Shown: in pieces, positions 19,801 to 28,013 of the stretch
How positions within the stretch are numbered: position 1 is the stretch's first letter
How the letters are laid out: each line of letters opens with the position of its first letter
Source of the DNA: Oscillospiraceae bacterium
GTDB taxonomy: Bacteria > Bacillota > Clostridia > Oscillospirales > Oscillospiraceae
NCBI GenBank assembly: GCA_021770845.1
Contig: JAETQF010000005.1
Coordinates: 1-64,000, forward strand
Direction: 5' to 3'
Length of the DNA stretch: 64,000 nt
Notes under the pieces: model-generated
What the model saw: only the letters and a program-made list of their open reading frames with translations
Told to the model about the DNA's origin: nothing
Databases searched by the model: none
Translations under genes and position numbers: made by a program

Positions 19801-20664
19801 TCCGAGGCGGTGGAGCCCATCACCTGGGATCGCCGCTCCCCCGCCGTGTTCGACGGCGAGATCGCCCGGCCCCGGGTGGTGATCCCCGTGTTCCCCGGCA
19901 CCAACTGCGAGTACGACTCCGTCCGGGCCTGCCTGCGGGCGGGGATGGACGCGGAGACGGTGGTGATCCGCAACCTCACCCCCCAGGCGCTGGCCGATTC
20001 CGCCCTGGAGCTGGAGCACGCCATCAAGCACGCGCAGATTGTGTTCCTCCCCGGCGGCTTCTCCGGCGGCGACGAGCCGGAGGGCTCCGCCAAGCTGATC
20101 GTGTCCTTCTTCCGCAACCCCCGGCTCACCGACGCGGTGCATGACCTGCTCAAGCGCCGGGACGGGCTGATGCTGGGCATCTGCAACGGCTTCCAGGCGC
20201 TGGTGAAGCTGGGCCTCGTCCCCTACGGCGAGATCCGGCCCACCGACGAGCACAGCCCCACCCTGACCTACAACCTCATCGGGCGGCACCAGAGCCGGTA
20301 TGTCACCACCCGGGTGTGCTCGGTGAAATCCCCGTGGATGCTGCTCAGCCATGTGGGCGACCTCCACGCCATCCCCGTGTCCCATGGCGAGGGCCGGTTT
20401 GTGGCCCCCCGGGACGTGCTGGATCAGCTCATCGCGGACGGCCAGGTGGCCACCCAGTACGTGGACGCCGCCGGCGCGCCCTCCATGGACAGTGCTGTCA
20501 ACCCCAACGGCTCCATGTGCGCCATCGAGGGGATCTTCTCCCCCGACGGCCGGGTGTTCGGCAAGATGGGCCACAGCGAGCGGCGGGGGCAGTTTGTGGC
20601 GAAAAACATCCCCGGGGACAAGCTCCAGCCCATTTTTGAGTCCGGGGCGCTGTATTTCCGGTAA
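16885..20664 (+). CDS. purL: Phosphoribosylformylglycinamidine synthase, long single-chain form
   Basis: FGAM synthase (1259 aa), step four of purine synthesis, using glutamine and ATP. Synthetase halves: DTYWSDHCRHTTF, FKNETHNHPTEIEPFGGAAT and GATGSSKSHN in the first, GGKDSMSGSF in the second. The C-terminal class I glutaminase starts near residue 995 (FPGTNCEYDSVRACL) with its nucleophile in MLGICNGFQAL. Residues about 627-649 derive from an inserted double-hairpin repeat (18763-18830) that keeps frame. No other pur gene lies beside it. GAAAAGGAGAG precedes the ATG. Confidence 0.95.
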   Translation: MSETVNQVFRCYARKRPGFDVEARALLNQLRGQLGVGQLEGLSILHRYDVEGVSREVFEQARGIVFSEPQVDDVFDEDDPSARPPEYTLAVEALPGQFDQRADSAAQCIQLMAGVERPRVACATIYHFYAAQGALSQADRDKIKGYLINPVECREASLDKPDTLAREYAAPTMVETLDGFTGLSGEELAALLDKLGLAMDLDDLKFLQNYFRDWERRDPTITEVRVVDTYWSDHCRHTTFSTHLDEVDIQDPRVRGAYERYLAAREEVYGPDKAKKRPQTLMDIATIGAKVLKKRGELPELDESEEINACSIHVTADVDGEEQDWLLMFKNETHNHPTEIEPFGGAATCIGGCIRDPLSGRAYVHQAMRVTGGGDPTVPLSDTLEGKLPQRKIAQTAAAGYSSYGNQIGLATGHVAELYHPGYIAKRLECGAVVAAAPASHVRRERPAPGDVVILLGGRTGRDGIGGATGSSKSHNKKSLATMASEVQKGNAPEERKLQRFFRREDVSRMIKRCNDFGAGGVSVAIGELADGLAIDLDAVRKKYDGLDGTELAISESQERMAVVVAPEDEELFISLAEAAENLEAYRVAVVTESPRMVMKWKGQVIADLSREFLNTNGAVKRARVFVGGAVPSAPCPGSNGPVRTPAPTLREMAASLKCASRRGLVERFDGSIGAGSVLMPFGGKTQTTPAQAMAALLPTMPGEETDQASVMAWGCDPDWLSADPFAGARASVTVSLAKLVAAGADYHDAYLTMQEFFEKLRDDPARWGKPFAALLGALSAQLDYGTAAIGGKDSMSGSFLDLDVPPTLISFAIAPVKAGEVLSPEFKEAGHPVYVFAGGPKDQSAWDAFHKLCQEGKVKAAWAVEHSVAEGIMKMSFGNRIGFAADPEVPLGWYAPAQGSIIAELTEDVDIKAGRDQVIRIGTTTAEQVIKLYHSGDWPNCPEGEDSAPIDELLALNEKTLEEVYPTRAGTSEAVEPITWDRRSPAVFDGEIARPRVVIPVFPGTNCEYDSVRACLRAGMDAETVVIRNLTPQALADSALELEHAIKHAQIVFLPGGFSGGDEPEGSAKLIVSFFRNPRLTDAVHDLLKRRDGLMLGICNGFQALVKLGLVPYGEIRPTDEHSPTLTYNLIGRHQSRYVTTRVCSVKSPWMLLSHVGDLHAIPVSHGEGRFVAPRDVLDQLIADGQVATQYVDAAGAPSMDSAVNPNGSMCAIEGIFSPDGRVFGKMGHSERRGQFVAKNIPGDKLQPIFESGALYFR
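18763..18830 (+). repeat. Double-hairpin element inserted in frame in purL
   Basis: The element begins GTAGGGGGCGCTG and ends CACCGGCCCCTAC. It holds two hairpins, GGGGCGCTG/AGCGCCCC and GGGCCGGTG/CACCGGCCC, and is translated as a Pro/Gly/Val-rich linker (about 23 residues). The element at 47312-47385 has the same ends. Confidence 0.75.
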
Positions 20665-20762
20665 GCGCGGGACAGAACTACCCGCCCCGCCGTAGTTCTG
20701 CTGACGAGGACAGGACACGGACGGCGGGCCGTCCCGCCCTAAGGGCTGAGGTTAGGAGAGAA

Positions 20763-20806
20763 TCCGGTGTAGGGGCGCATACCACGCGCCTCTGCACCGG
20801 ACATTT
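20763..20806 (+). terminator. Terminator-like hairpin built from a GTAGGGG repeat
   Basis: TCCGGTGTAGGGGCGC pairs (one mismatch) with GCGCCTCTGCACCGGA, followed by CATTTTT, upstream of the SDR gene. An earlier perfect hairpin CAGAACTAC/GTAGTTCTG lies at about 20674-20701. Together they probably end the purL transcript. Confidence 0.65.
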
Positions 20807-20830
20807 TTAGCAAAAAGAGGGGGAATTTCT

Positions 20831-21562
20831 GTGAAATACGCGCTGATCACCGGCGGATCCCGGGGGATCGGGGCCGCCGCCGCCCGCCTGTTCGCCCGCC
20901 GGGGCTGGGGGGTGGCGGTGGGCTACTGCCGAAGTGAAGACCGGGCCCTGGCCCTGGCGGACGAGCTGTCCGGGCTGGGGGTGCCCGCCATGGCCGTTCA
21001 GGCGGATGTGGCCGATGAGGGGCAGGTGGGGCGGATGGTTGACAATGTGTTAGAAAAATTTTGTCAACTTGACATTTTGCTTTGCTCCGCCGGGGTGTCT
21101 CATGTGGGCCTGATCAGTCAAATTGACGGGGACGAATGGCGGCGGCTGTTCGCCGTCAACGTGGACGGGGTGCACCACTGCTGCCGGGCCGTCCTCCCCC
21201 ATATGCTGGGGCGGAAAAGCGGCTCCATCGTCACCGTATCCTCTATGTGGGGGCAGGTGGGGGCCTCCTGCGAGGCGGCCTACTCCGCCACGAAAGGGGC
21301 GGTGATCGCCTACACCAAGGCCCTGGCCAAGGAGCTTGGCCCCTCCAATATCCGGGTGAACTGTGTGGCCCCGGGGGTGATTGACACGGAGATGAACGCC
21401 CACCTGTCGCCGGACGACCTGGCCGCCCTGGCGGAGGAGACCCCCCTGGGCCGGATCGGGACGGCGGAGGAGGCGGCGGCGGCCGCGGCTTTTCTGGCCT
21501 CCGACGAGGCGTCCTTCCTCACGGGGCAGGTGGTGTGTCCCAACGGGGGACTGGTGGTTTAG
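20831..21562 (+). CDS. SDR-family reductase, probable EF-P 5-aminopentanone reductase (YmfI-like)
   Basis: A 243-aa short-chain dehydrogenase/reductase. It has the cofactor loop ITGGSRGIGAAAA, a Ser in VTVSSMWG and the YSATKGA catalytic pair (Tyr, Lys), plus ALAKELGPSNIRVNCVAPGVI. This last stretch and SSMWGQVGASCEAAYSATK resemble clostridial YmfI proteins, which finish the 5-aminopentanol modification of elongation factor P. A FabG-type 3-oxoacyl-ACP reductase role is the alternative; no fatty-acid genes are adjacent. GAGGGGGAA precedes a GTG start. Confidence 0.8.
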   Translation: MKYALITGGSRGIGAAAARLFARRGWGVAVGYCRSEDRALALADELSGLGVPAMAVQADVADEGQVGRMVDNVLEKFCQLDILLCSAGVSHVGLISQIDGDEWRRLFAVNVDGVHHCCRAVLPHMLGRKSGSIVTVSSMWGQVGASCEAAYSATKGAVIAYTKALAKELGPSNIRVNCVAPGVIDTEMNAHLSPDDLAALAEETPLGRIGTAEEAAAAAAFLASDEASFLTGQVVCPNGGLVV

Positions 21563-21630
21563 GGACAAATCCCGTCACAATATCATACAGCCCCGTTGTC
21601 CATCCGCCTGCCTTTGTGCAAAATTGCTGG

Positions 21631-21659
21631 TTGACAACAGGGGCGGGCAAGTATATAAT
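21631..21659 (+). promoter_or_regulatory. Consensus promoter of the liv operon
   Basis: TTGACA (21631-21636), 17 bp, TATAAT (21654-21659). A leader of about 145 nt follows. Confidence 0.9.
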
Positions 21660-21669
21660 TGTCAACAAT

Positions 21670-21795
21670 CTGGGGGGCGCAATCGTGCCCCCTTCGATGT
21701 TTGAAGCTCTATGCGCAGCCTCAAAAGCCGTCCGGGCCGCCGGACGGCGGTTCCGGCCGCGCGTGCGGCTTCCCTGGATCGTCAGCATGACATAG
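21670..21795 (+). promoter_or_regulatory. Structured 5' leader of livK
   Basis: Hairpins GGGGGC/GCCCCC (21672-21692) and GCCGTCCGG/CCGGACGGC (about 21728-21749) are readable. No T-run, uORF with branched-chain codons or known riboswitch core was recognised, so a regulatory role is only possible. Confidence 0.35.
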
Positions 21796-21809
21796 AGGAG
21801 GAACCGAGA

Positions 21810-22994
21810 ATGAAGAAGAAGAACCTTGCGGCCCTGCTCATGGCGGGAGCCCTGTGCTTCGGCCTGCTGGCCGGCTGCTCCAACGGCAATAATCCCGGCG
21901 GCAGCGGCGGCGGCGCGGTCACCATCAAGGTGGGCGGCATCGGCCCCACCACCGGCGACGCCGCCCAGTACGGCACCGCCACCGAGTGGGGCGCGGAGAT
22001 CGCCGTGGAGGAGATCAACGCCCTGAACGGCCCCGTGAAGCTGGACTTCAAGTACGAGGACGACACCGGCGTGGCCGACACCGCCGTGTCCGCCTACAAC
22101 TCCCTGAAGGACTGGGCCAAGGACGCGCCCCTGGTGATCTACGGCACCACCACCACCGCCCCCTGCGTCACCGTGGCCGCCGAGACCTACAGCGACCGGT
22201 ACTTCCAGCTCACCCCCTCCGCCTCCTCCCCCGAGGTGGTTAAGGACAAGGACAACGTGTTCCAGATGTGCTTCACCGACCCCTATCTGGGCACCGCCGG
22301 GGCGGAGTACCTGAACAGCAAGGGCCTGGGCACCAAGTACGCCGTCATCTACAACAACGGCGACGCCTACTCCACCGGCATTGCCGAGGCCTTCATCGCC
22401 AAGACCAAGGAGCTGGGCATGGAGCTGGTGGCCACCCAGACCTATCCCGACGACAAGACCACTGACTACACCGTGCAGCTCAACGCCTGCAAGGACGCCG
22501 GGGCGGACGTGGTGTTCCTGCCCATCTACTACACCCCCGCCTCCCTCATCCTGGCCCAGGCCAAGCAGATGAGCTACGCGCCCCTGTTCATCGGCGGCGA
22601 CGGCATGGACGGTATGCTGGACATGGAGGGCTTTGACAAGTCCCTGGCGGAGGGCCTGCTGCTCATGACCCCGTTCAGCGCCGGCGCGGAGGACGAGCGC
22701 ACCCAGTCCTTCGTGAAGAAGTACCAGGAGGCCCACGGCATCCTGCCCAACCAGTTCGCCGCCGACGGCTACGACTGTATGTACGCCATCTATGAGGCCT
22801 GCTGCGAGCTGGAGGGCCTGGCCGACATGGACAGCGCCGCGCTGTGCGACGCTCTGTCCGCCAAGTTCGGCGGCGGCCAGTTCAAGGTGGACGGCCTCAC
22901 CGGCAAGGGCATGACCTGGAAGGACACCGGCGAGATCTCCAAGTCCCCGCTGATCTTCAAGGTGGAAAACGGCGCCTACGTGGACGCGCAGTAA
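21810..22994 (+). CDS. livK: Branched-chain amino-acid ABC transporter substrate-binding lipoprotein
   Basis: A 394-aa periplasmic-binding-fold lipoprotein of the LivK/Peripla_BP_6 family that captures branched-chain amino acids or similar ligands. The signal peptide ends LCFGLLAGC and is followed by a Gly/Ser/Asn linker. The domain begins KVGGIGPTTGDAAQYG and includes ASSPEVV and YAVIYNNGDAYSTG, typical of the family. ATG at 21810 follows GAGGAGGAA. It leads livHMGF, separated from livH by a hairpin that should make livK the most abundant product. Confidence 0.93.
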   Translation: MKKKNLAALLMAGALCFGLLAGCSNGNNPGGSGGGAVTIKVGGIGPTTGDAAQYGTATEWGAEIAVEEINALNGPVKLDFKYEDDTGVADTAVSAYNSLKDWAKDAPLVIYGTTTTAPCVTVAAETYSDRYFQLTPSASSPEVVKDKDNVFQMCFTDPYLGTAGAEYLNSKGLGTKYAVIYNNGDAYSTGIAEAFIAKTKELGMELVATQTYPDDKTTDYTVQLNACKDAGADVVFLPIYYTPASLILAQAKQMSYAPLFIGGDGMDGMLDMEGFDKSLAEGLLLMTPFSAGAEDERTQSFVKKYQEAHGILPNQFAADGYDCMYAIYEACCELEGLADMDSAALCDALSAKFGGGQFKVDGLTGKGMTWKDTGEISKSPLIFKVENGAYVDAQ

Positions 22995-23006
22995 GCAAAG
23001 AACGTA

Positions 23007-23042
23007 AGGGGGCTGCCGGGTCAGTCCGGCAGCCCCTTTTTT
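23007..23042 (+). terminator. Intra-operon terminator/attenuator after livK
   Basis: GGGGGCTGCCGG pairs with CCGGCAGCCCC and is followed by T6. It sits between livK and livH, so it probably gives partial termination and an excess of binding protein. Confidence 0.85.
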
Positions 23043-23044
23043 CA

Positions 23045-23270
23045 AGGCCATGGCGGGGGATCTGCCATGGCCGTATCGCAATTTTGCGGGCGCGGGATAA
23101 GCCTCGCAGAGTTCGCGCCCGCAGGCGCGAAAAAAGTTCAATCCGTTTTTGGGGCGGCTTTGCTGGCCCAAAAACACAGCTCGGCCCGCAAGTGTGCCCG
23201 AAGGGCGCGCGCAGTCGGGCCGCATCCCCATCCATCGGAAAAGGCGCAGCCTTTTTCGATGGATAGACAG
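23045..23270 (+). repeat. Chain of hairpins between livK and livH
   Basis: This spacer holds successive inverted repeats: GCCATGGC/GCCATGGC, GCGGGCGCG/CGCGCCCGC, GTTTTTGGG/CCCAAAAAC, CGGCCCG/CGGGCCG and ATCCATCG.AAAAGGC/GCCTTTTTCGATGGAT. No open frame with protein character was seen. It looks like an inserted structured repeat or an RNA-processing region. Confidence 0.55.
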
Positions 23271-23282
23271 AGAGGTGAAGAA

Positions 23283-24161
23283 ATGTCCTTCCTGAACAAC
23301 GTGATCACCGGCATCAGCCTGGGCAGCATCTACGCCATCATCGCCCTGGGCTACACCATGGTATACGGCATCGCCAAGATGCTGAACTTCGCCCACGGCG
23401 ACGTGATCATGGTGGGGGCCTACGTGTGCTTCTTCGCCATGGGCAGCTTCAACCTGCCCCCGGTGGCGGGGGTGCTGCTGGCGGTGGTGGTGTGCACGGT
23501 GCTTGGCATGGTGATCGAGCGCCTGGCCTACAAGCCCCTGCGGGCCGCCCCCTCCCTGGCGGTGCTGATCACCGCCATCGGCGTCAGCTACCTGCTGCAA
23601 AACAGCGCCCAGATCCTGTGGGGCGCCGCCACCAAGACCTTCCGGCCCATCGTGGAGGGCAGCCTGACGCTGGTGGCCGGGCAGCTTTCCATCTCCTATG
23701 TGGCCATCCTGTCGGTGGTGTGCTGCGTCATCGTCATGGTGGGCCTGACCCTGTTCACCGGCCAGACCAAGATGGGCAAGGCCATGCGGGCCTGCTCCGA
23801 GGACAAGGGCGCGGCCCAGCTCATGGGCATCGACGTGAACGCCACCATCTCCATGACCTTCGCCATCGGCTCCGTCCTGGCGGCGCTGGCGGGGGTGCTG
23901 ATGTGCTCCGCCTACCCGGTGCTGTCCCCCACCACCGGCTCCATGCCCGGCATCCGGGCCTTCACCGCCGCCGTGTTCGGCGGCATCGGCTCGGTGCCCG
24001 GAGCGCTGCTGGGCGGCATCCTGCTGGGCGTCATCGAGACCTTCGGTAAGGCGTACATCTCCACCGACCTGTCAGACGCGGTGGTGTTTGCGGTGCTGAT
24101 CATCGTGCTGCTGGTGCGCCCCGCCGGACTGATGGGCAAGTACGTGCCCGAGAAAGTGTGA
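23283..24161 (+). CDS. livH: Branched-chain amino-acid ABC transporter permease LivH
   Basis: A 292-aa inner-membrane permease. GISLGSIYAIIALGYTMVYG and MLNFAHGDVIMVGAY are LivH signatures. About eight hydrophobic helices follow, and the EAA-like loop reads RACSEDKGAAQLMGIDVN. It pairs with LivM to form the channel. ATG at 23283 with GAGGTGAAG upstream; upstream in-frame codons belong to the hairpin spacer. It is followed by the frameshifted livM after 7 bp. Confidence 0.93.
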   Translation: MSFLNNVITGISLGSIYAIIALGYTMVYGIAKMLNFAHGDVIMVGAYVCFFAMGSFNLPPVAGVLLAVVVCTVLGMVIERLAYKPLRAAPSLAVLITAIGVSYLLQNSAQILWGAATKTFRPIVEGSLTLVAGQLSISYVAILSVVCCVIVMVGLTLFTGQTKMGKAMRACSEDKGAAQLMGIDVNATISMTFAIGSVLAALAGVLMCSAYPVLSPTTGSMPGIRAFTAAVFGGIGSVPGALLGGILLGVIETFGKAYISTDLSDAVVFAVLIIVLLVRPAGLMGKYVPEKV

Positions 24162-24168
24162 GGCGGCC

Positions 24169-25240
24169 ATGGAAAAAAGATTGAACGGAAAACGGCTGAG
24201 TAAAGCCTCCCGAAGCGGCTTTATCAACTACGGCATTGTGATCGCCGCCTTTGTCATCCTCCAGCTCCTCATGGCCCTGGGCCTGCTGTCCAACTCCCTC
24301 CAGAGCCTGCTGGTGCCCACCTGCTGCTACATCGTCATGGCGGTGTCCCTGAACCTGACGGTGGGCATCCTGGGCGAGCTGTCCCTGGGCCACGCGGGCT
24401 TCATGAGCCTGGGGGCCTTCTCCGGCATCGTGGCCTCCTTCCTGCTGGCGGACGTGATCCCCTTTGCCCCCCTGCGCCTGGCCCTGTCCATGATCGTGGG
24501 GGCGGTGTTCGGGGCGGTGGGCGGCGTCATCGTGGGCGTGCCCGTGCTGCGCTTGCAGGGGGACTATCTGGCCATCGTCACCCTGGCCTTCGGCCAGATC
24601 ATCAAGAATATCATCATTGCTGTACGTGGGGGTGGATGAAAAGGGCCTCCACATCGCCGCCAATTCCGAGCGGTTCAACCTGGCAGAGGGCGGCACCGCC
24701 ATCATCAAGGGCCCCATGGGGGCGGTGGGCGTGGCCAAGCTGGCCTCCTTTACCGCCGGGTTTGTGCTGATCCTGATCACCCTTTTGGTGGTGCAGAACC
24801 TGGTGAACAGCCGCTCCGGGCGGGCCATCATGGCCCTGCGGGACAACCGCATCGCCGCCGAGAGCGTGGGCGTCAACGTCACCAAGTACAAGCTGATGGC
24901 CTTTGTCACCTCCGCGGCGCTGGCGGGGGCGGCGGGGGCGCTGTTCGGGCTGAACTACTCGTCCACCGTGGCCTCCAAGTTCGACTTCAACGCCTCCATC
25001 CTGGTGCTGGTGTTTGTGGTGCTGGGGGGGCTGGGCTCCATCCGGGGCTCCATCATCGCCGCCGCCCTGCTCTACGTGCTGCCGGAGCTGCTGCGGCAGT
25101 TCGGCGACATCGCGGACTACCGGATGCTGGTGTACGCCATTGTGCTCATCCTGGTGATGCTGGCCACCAACAACGATCAGCTCAAGGCGCTGGTGGGCCG
25201 GATCATCCCGAAGCGAAAGGGGGCGGCGTCCCATGGCTGA
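24169..25240 (+). pseudogene. livM: Branched-chain amino-acid permease LivM, frameshifted
   Basis: The N-terminal half (24169-24639) ends abnormally after GQIIKNIIIAVRGGG. The C-terminal half continues in the +1 frame from about 24617 (LYVGVDEKGLHIAANSERF) to 25240. Joined, they give a normal-length LivM of about 355 aa with LSLGHAGFMSLGAFSG early and RAIMALRDNRIAAESVGVN late. The break lies around 24612-24624 and fits a one-base insertion or two-base deletion relative to the usual N-x-LYVGVD context. Both halves keep good coding character, so the lesion is recent, a sequencing error, or bypassed. Without repair no working permease dimer is expected. Confidence 0.85.
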
Positions 25241-26096
25241 CAAGAAGCAGTTTTCCAAGGGCAAAATGGTGCCCGTGCCCAGCGTGTCCATCATCCCGGA
25301 GCGGGATCTGGGCACCACCCCCATCCTGGAGTGCAGCCACTTAGGGATAGACTTCGGCGGCCTCACCGCCGTGAACGAGTTCAACATCACCGTGGGCCGC
25401 ACGGAGATCGCCGGCCTCATCGGCCCCAACGGGGCGGGCAAAACCACCGTGTTCAACCTGCTCACCAAGGTGTACCAGCCCACACGGGGCACCATCCTGC
25501 TGGACGGCCTGGACACCCACGGCAAGACCCCCGCCCAGATCAACCGCATGGGCATCGCCCGCACCTTCCAGAACATCCGGCTGTTCAACAACCTGTCCGT
25601 GGAGGACAACGTGAAGATCGGCCTGCACAACCAGGAGAAATACTCCATGTTCTCCGGCATCCTCCGCCTGCCCAAGTACTGGCGGCAGGAGAAGGCCGCC
25701 CACGAGCGGGCGCTGGAGCTGCTGTCCATCTTCAACATGGAGGATCTGGCGGATCACCAGGCGGGCTCCCTGCCCTACGGCGCCCAGCGGCGGCTGGAGA
25801 TCGTCCGGGCCCTGGCCACCAACCCGTCCCTGCTGCTGCTGGACGAGCCGGCGGCGGGGATGAACCCGTCGGAGACGGCGGAGCTGATGGAGAACATCGT
25901 GAAGATCCGGGACACCTTCCAGATCGCCATCATGCTCATTGAGCACGACATGAGCCTGGTCATGGGCATCTGCGAGGGCATCTGCGTGCTGAACTTCGGC
26001 CAGATCATCGCCAAGGGCACCGCGGAGGAGATCCAGTCCAACCCCACGGTGATTGAAGCCTACCTGGGCAAGCAGCAGGAAGGGGGCGAGGGCTGA
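25233..26096 (+). CDS. livG: Branched-chain amino-acid ABC transporter ATPase LivG
   Basis: A 287-aa ATPase. Walker A is GPNGAGKTTVFNLLT and the Q-loop region is RTFQNIRLFNNLSVEDNV. The signature segment reads GSLPYGAQRRLEIVRALA, with YGAQ in place of SGGQ, a LivG trait. Walker B is LLLLDEPAAGMNP and the H-loop is LIEHDMSLVMGI. A 30-residue N-terminal extension precedes the domain. The start overlaps livM by 8 bp, so translation is coupled. Confidence 0.93.
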   Translation: MADKKQFSKGKMVPVPSVSIIPERDLGTTPILECSHLGIDFGGLTAVNEFNITVGRTEIAGLIGPNGAGKTTVFNLLTKVYQPTRGTILLDGLDTHGKTPAQINRMGIARTFQNIRLFNNLSVEDNVKIGLHNQEKYSMFSGILRLPKYWRQEKAAHERALELLSIFNMEDLADHQAGSLPYGAQRRLEIVRALATNPSLLLLDEPAAGMNPSETAELMENIVKIRDTFQIAIMLIEHDMSLVMGICEGICVLNFGQIIAKGTAEEIQSNPTVIEAYLGKQQEGGEG

Positions 26097-26097
26097 T

Positions 26098-26799
26098 ATG
26101 CTGAAGGTAAACGACATCAATGTGTACTACGGCGCCATCCACGCCATCAAGGGCGTGTCCTTCGAGGTGAACGCCGGCGAGGTGGTCACCCTCATCGGGG
26201 CCAACGGCGCGGGCAAGTCCACCATCCTGAACACGGTGTGCGGGCTGCTCCACTCCCGCACCGGCTCCATTGAGTTTCTGGGCAAGCCCCTGGGGGGGAC
26301 GCCCGCCCACAAGATTGTGGAGCAGGGCATGGCCCACGTGCCCGAGGGGCGGCGGATCTTTTTGCAGATGACGGTGGAGGAGAACCTGGAGATGGGGGCG
26401 TACACCCAGCCCCGCTCCACCATTGAGCCCAACCTGGAGCGGGTGTACGAGCAGTTCCCCCGGCTGAAGGAGCGCCGGAAGCAGATCGCGGGCACCCTGT
26501 CCGGCGGCGAGCAGCAGATGCTGGCCATGGGCCGGGGGCTGATGTCCAGCCCCAAGCTGCTGATGCTGGACGAGCCGTCCATGGGGCTGGCCCCCATCCT
26601 GGTGGAGCAGATCTTCGACATCATCAAGCGGCTCCACGAGAAGGGCACCACCATCCTGCTGGTGGAGCAGAACGCCCAGATGGCGCTGTCCGTGGCGGAT
26701 CGGGGCTATGTGCTGGAGACGGGCAAGATCGTGGCCACCGGCACCGGCCAGGAGCTGCTCCGCAACGCGGCGGTGAAAAAGGCGTATTTAGGCGGATAA
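26098..26799 (+). CDS. livF: Branched-chain amino-acid ABC transporter ATPase LivF
   Basis: A 233-aa second ATPase. Walker A is GANGAGKSTILNTVCG, the signature TLSGGEQQMLAMGRGLM, Walker B LMLDEPSMGLAP, and the H-loop region LLVEQNAQMAL (Gln-Asn where His is usual, normal for LivF). The ATG at 26098 begins one base after the livG stop. The operon ends here with a strong terminator. Confidence 0.94.
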   Translation: MLKVNDINVYYGAIHAIKGVSFEVNAGEVVTLIGANGAGKSTILNTVCGLLHSRTGSIEFLGKPLGGTPAHKIVEQGMAHVPEGRRIFLQMTVEENLEMGAYTQPRSTIEPNLERVYEQFPRLKERRKQIAGTLSGGEQQMLAMGRGLMSSPKLLMLDEPSMGLAPILVEQIFDIIKRLHEKGTTILLVEQNAQMALSVADRGYVLETGKIVATGTGQELLRNAAVKKAYLGG

Positions 26800-26836
26800 A
26801 AAATTCCCCGCGGCGCAGGCCGCGGGGAATTTTTCT
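26798..26836. terminator. Bidirectional terminator
   Basis: AAAAATTCCCCGCGGC pairs with GCCGCGGGGAATTTTT. It ends livF (+) and the converging DHHW gene (-). Confidence 0.92.
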
Positions 26837-26840
26837 GCTT

Positions 26841-28001
26841 TTAATGATCCAGCTTGAACAGGTTGATATCCGTGGAGAAGTTGGCCACGGAGTATAGCAC
26901 CAGCACCTGGTCGATGCCGTTGTCCGTGACGTACTGGGTCAGGGACATATTGTTGTACCGCAGGTCGAACAGGTGCACCTCCTGGAACGCCTCCGCCAGG
27001 AAGGGGGCCAGGGAGTCGGAGTAGGAGTCCCGCACAACCAGCAGCCTGCCGCCTGCGGCGTCGGGATTTTTGATCACGCACAGGGGCTGGTTGCCGCCCA
27101 GGAAGTAGGCGTATTTGTCCTTGACCTCCAGCTTCTCGGGGTGGTACAGGGAGCTGTCGATGGGCGCGCCCTCGGGGTAGCCGGTGACGGTGACGTTCCC
27201 CTTTGTGCCCCCCTCAGGGATCACGGTGTGGATGCTGTCCGGCTCCACCCAGCCCGCCCCGGAGGAGGAGTAGGTGGTGCCGTAGAAGCTGTCGCTCACC
27301 TCGGTGTAGGGCAGTCCCTGATAGGACAGCCCGGATAGATCCTCCGCCTCTATCGGACGAGTAAGGCCCATCCCCGACATCAGCCGCTGGAACGCGAGCC
27401 GGGCCCCCATGGTGGTCCAGTGGTGGTCGGTGCGGTAGAATGCGTCCTGCTCCTCAGTCAGCATGGTTCGCAGGTCGATATAGGTCACGCTGCCCCCGCA
27501 CAGCGCCTCAGCCCTGCTGATGGTGGATCCGTCGTCCACCTTGGGGGCGTTGGCGGGGAGAAGGCTTGCCCAGGCCCAGCTCTTGTCCGGCACCAGGGAG
27601 AAATACACCGGTACATCCAGGTTTTCCCCCAGCTTGTTCACGAAGCCCACCCGCTGGGAAAGCTCCTCGTCGGTGGGCGGGATGAACTGGGCGAACAGGG
27701 TCTGGCCGTCGGCGCCGAAGTAGACCTTGTTGTTCTCCTGCTTGCCCAGCAGGCGCTCCGAGCGGGCCTTGAGCTGGATCCACTGATCCCGCAGGGGGAA
27801 CTGGTCGGAGACATACTTCTCAAAGTTCTCCATGAACTTGCCGGAGCGCAGGGTGTCCGCTGTGGGGGCCTTGAACTGGGTTAAGAAGCGGTTCTCCTGC
27901 TCGGAGAAATCCCGGCTGGGGGTGAGGATCAGCGCCGCCCCGAACCCGAAGGTGAACAGGCAGAACAGCACGGTGATGAAAATGGAATATTTTTTATTCA
28001 T
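26841..28001 (-). CDS. DHHW-family (AlgJ/AlgX-like) surface polysaccharide acylation protein
   Basis: A 386-aa protein with one N-terminal membrane anchor (IFITVLFCLFTFGFGAALIL) and an extracellular SGNH-like domain. FSEQENRFLTQF is the family opening. The diagnostic YRTDHHWTTMGA holds the Asp-His pair, and VVRDSYSDSLAPF carries the nucleophilic Ser segment. Such proteins transfer acyl groups delivered by MBOAT partners to glycans outside the cell. It lies 12 bp behind the MBOAT gene. The glycan acceptor is unknown. Confidence 0.85.
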   Translation of the reverse strand: MNKKYSIFITVLFCLFTFGFGAALILTPSRDFSEQENRFLTQFKAPTADTLRSGKFMENFEKYVSDQFPLRDQWIQLKARSERLLGKQENNKVYFGADGQTLFAQFIPPTDEELSQRVGFVNKLGENLDVPVYFSLVPDKSWAWASLLPANAPKVDDGSTISRAEALCGGSVTYIDLRTMLTEEQDAFYRTDHHWTTMGARLAFQRLMSGMGLTRPIEAEDLSGLSYQGLPYTEVSDSFYGTTYSSSGAGWVEPDSIHTVIPEGGTKGNVTVTGYPEGAPIDSSLYHPEKLEVKDKYAYFLGGNQPLCVIKNPDAAGGRLLVVRDSYSDSLAPFLAEAFQEVHLFDLRYNNMSLTQYVTDNGIDQVLVLYSVANFSTDINLFKLDH

Positions 28002-28013
28002 GCGCTTACCCTC

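Noticed and set aside
21670-21795. A riboswitch or T-box in the livK leader
   Set aside because: Hairpins are present, but no T-box sequence, specifier loop or known riboswitch core could be read.
24600-24640. Programmed ribosomal frameshifting in livM
   Set aside because: No slippery heptamer with a downstream structure or internal Shine-Dalgarno was found, and the family is not known to use it.
24617-25240. The second half of livM as an independent gene starting at TTG
   Set aside because: It has no ribosome-binding site, begins mid-domain, and completes the upstream LivM half exactly, so a frameshift is the simpler reading.
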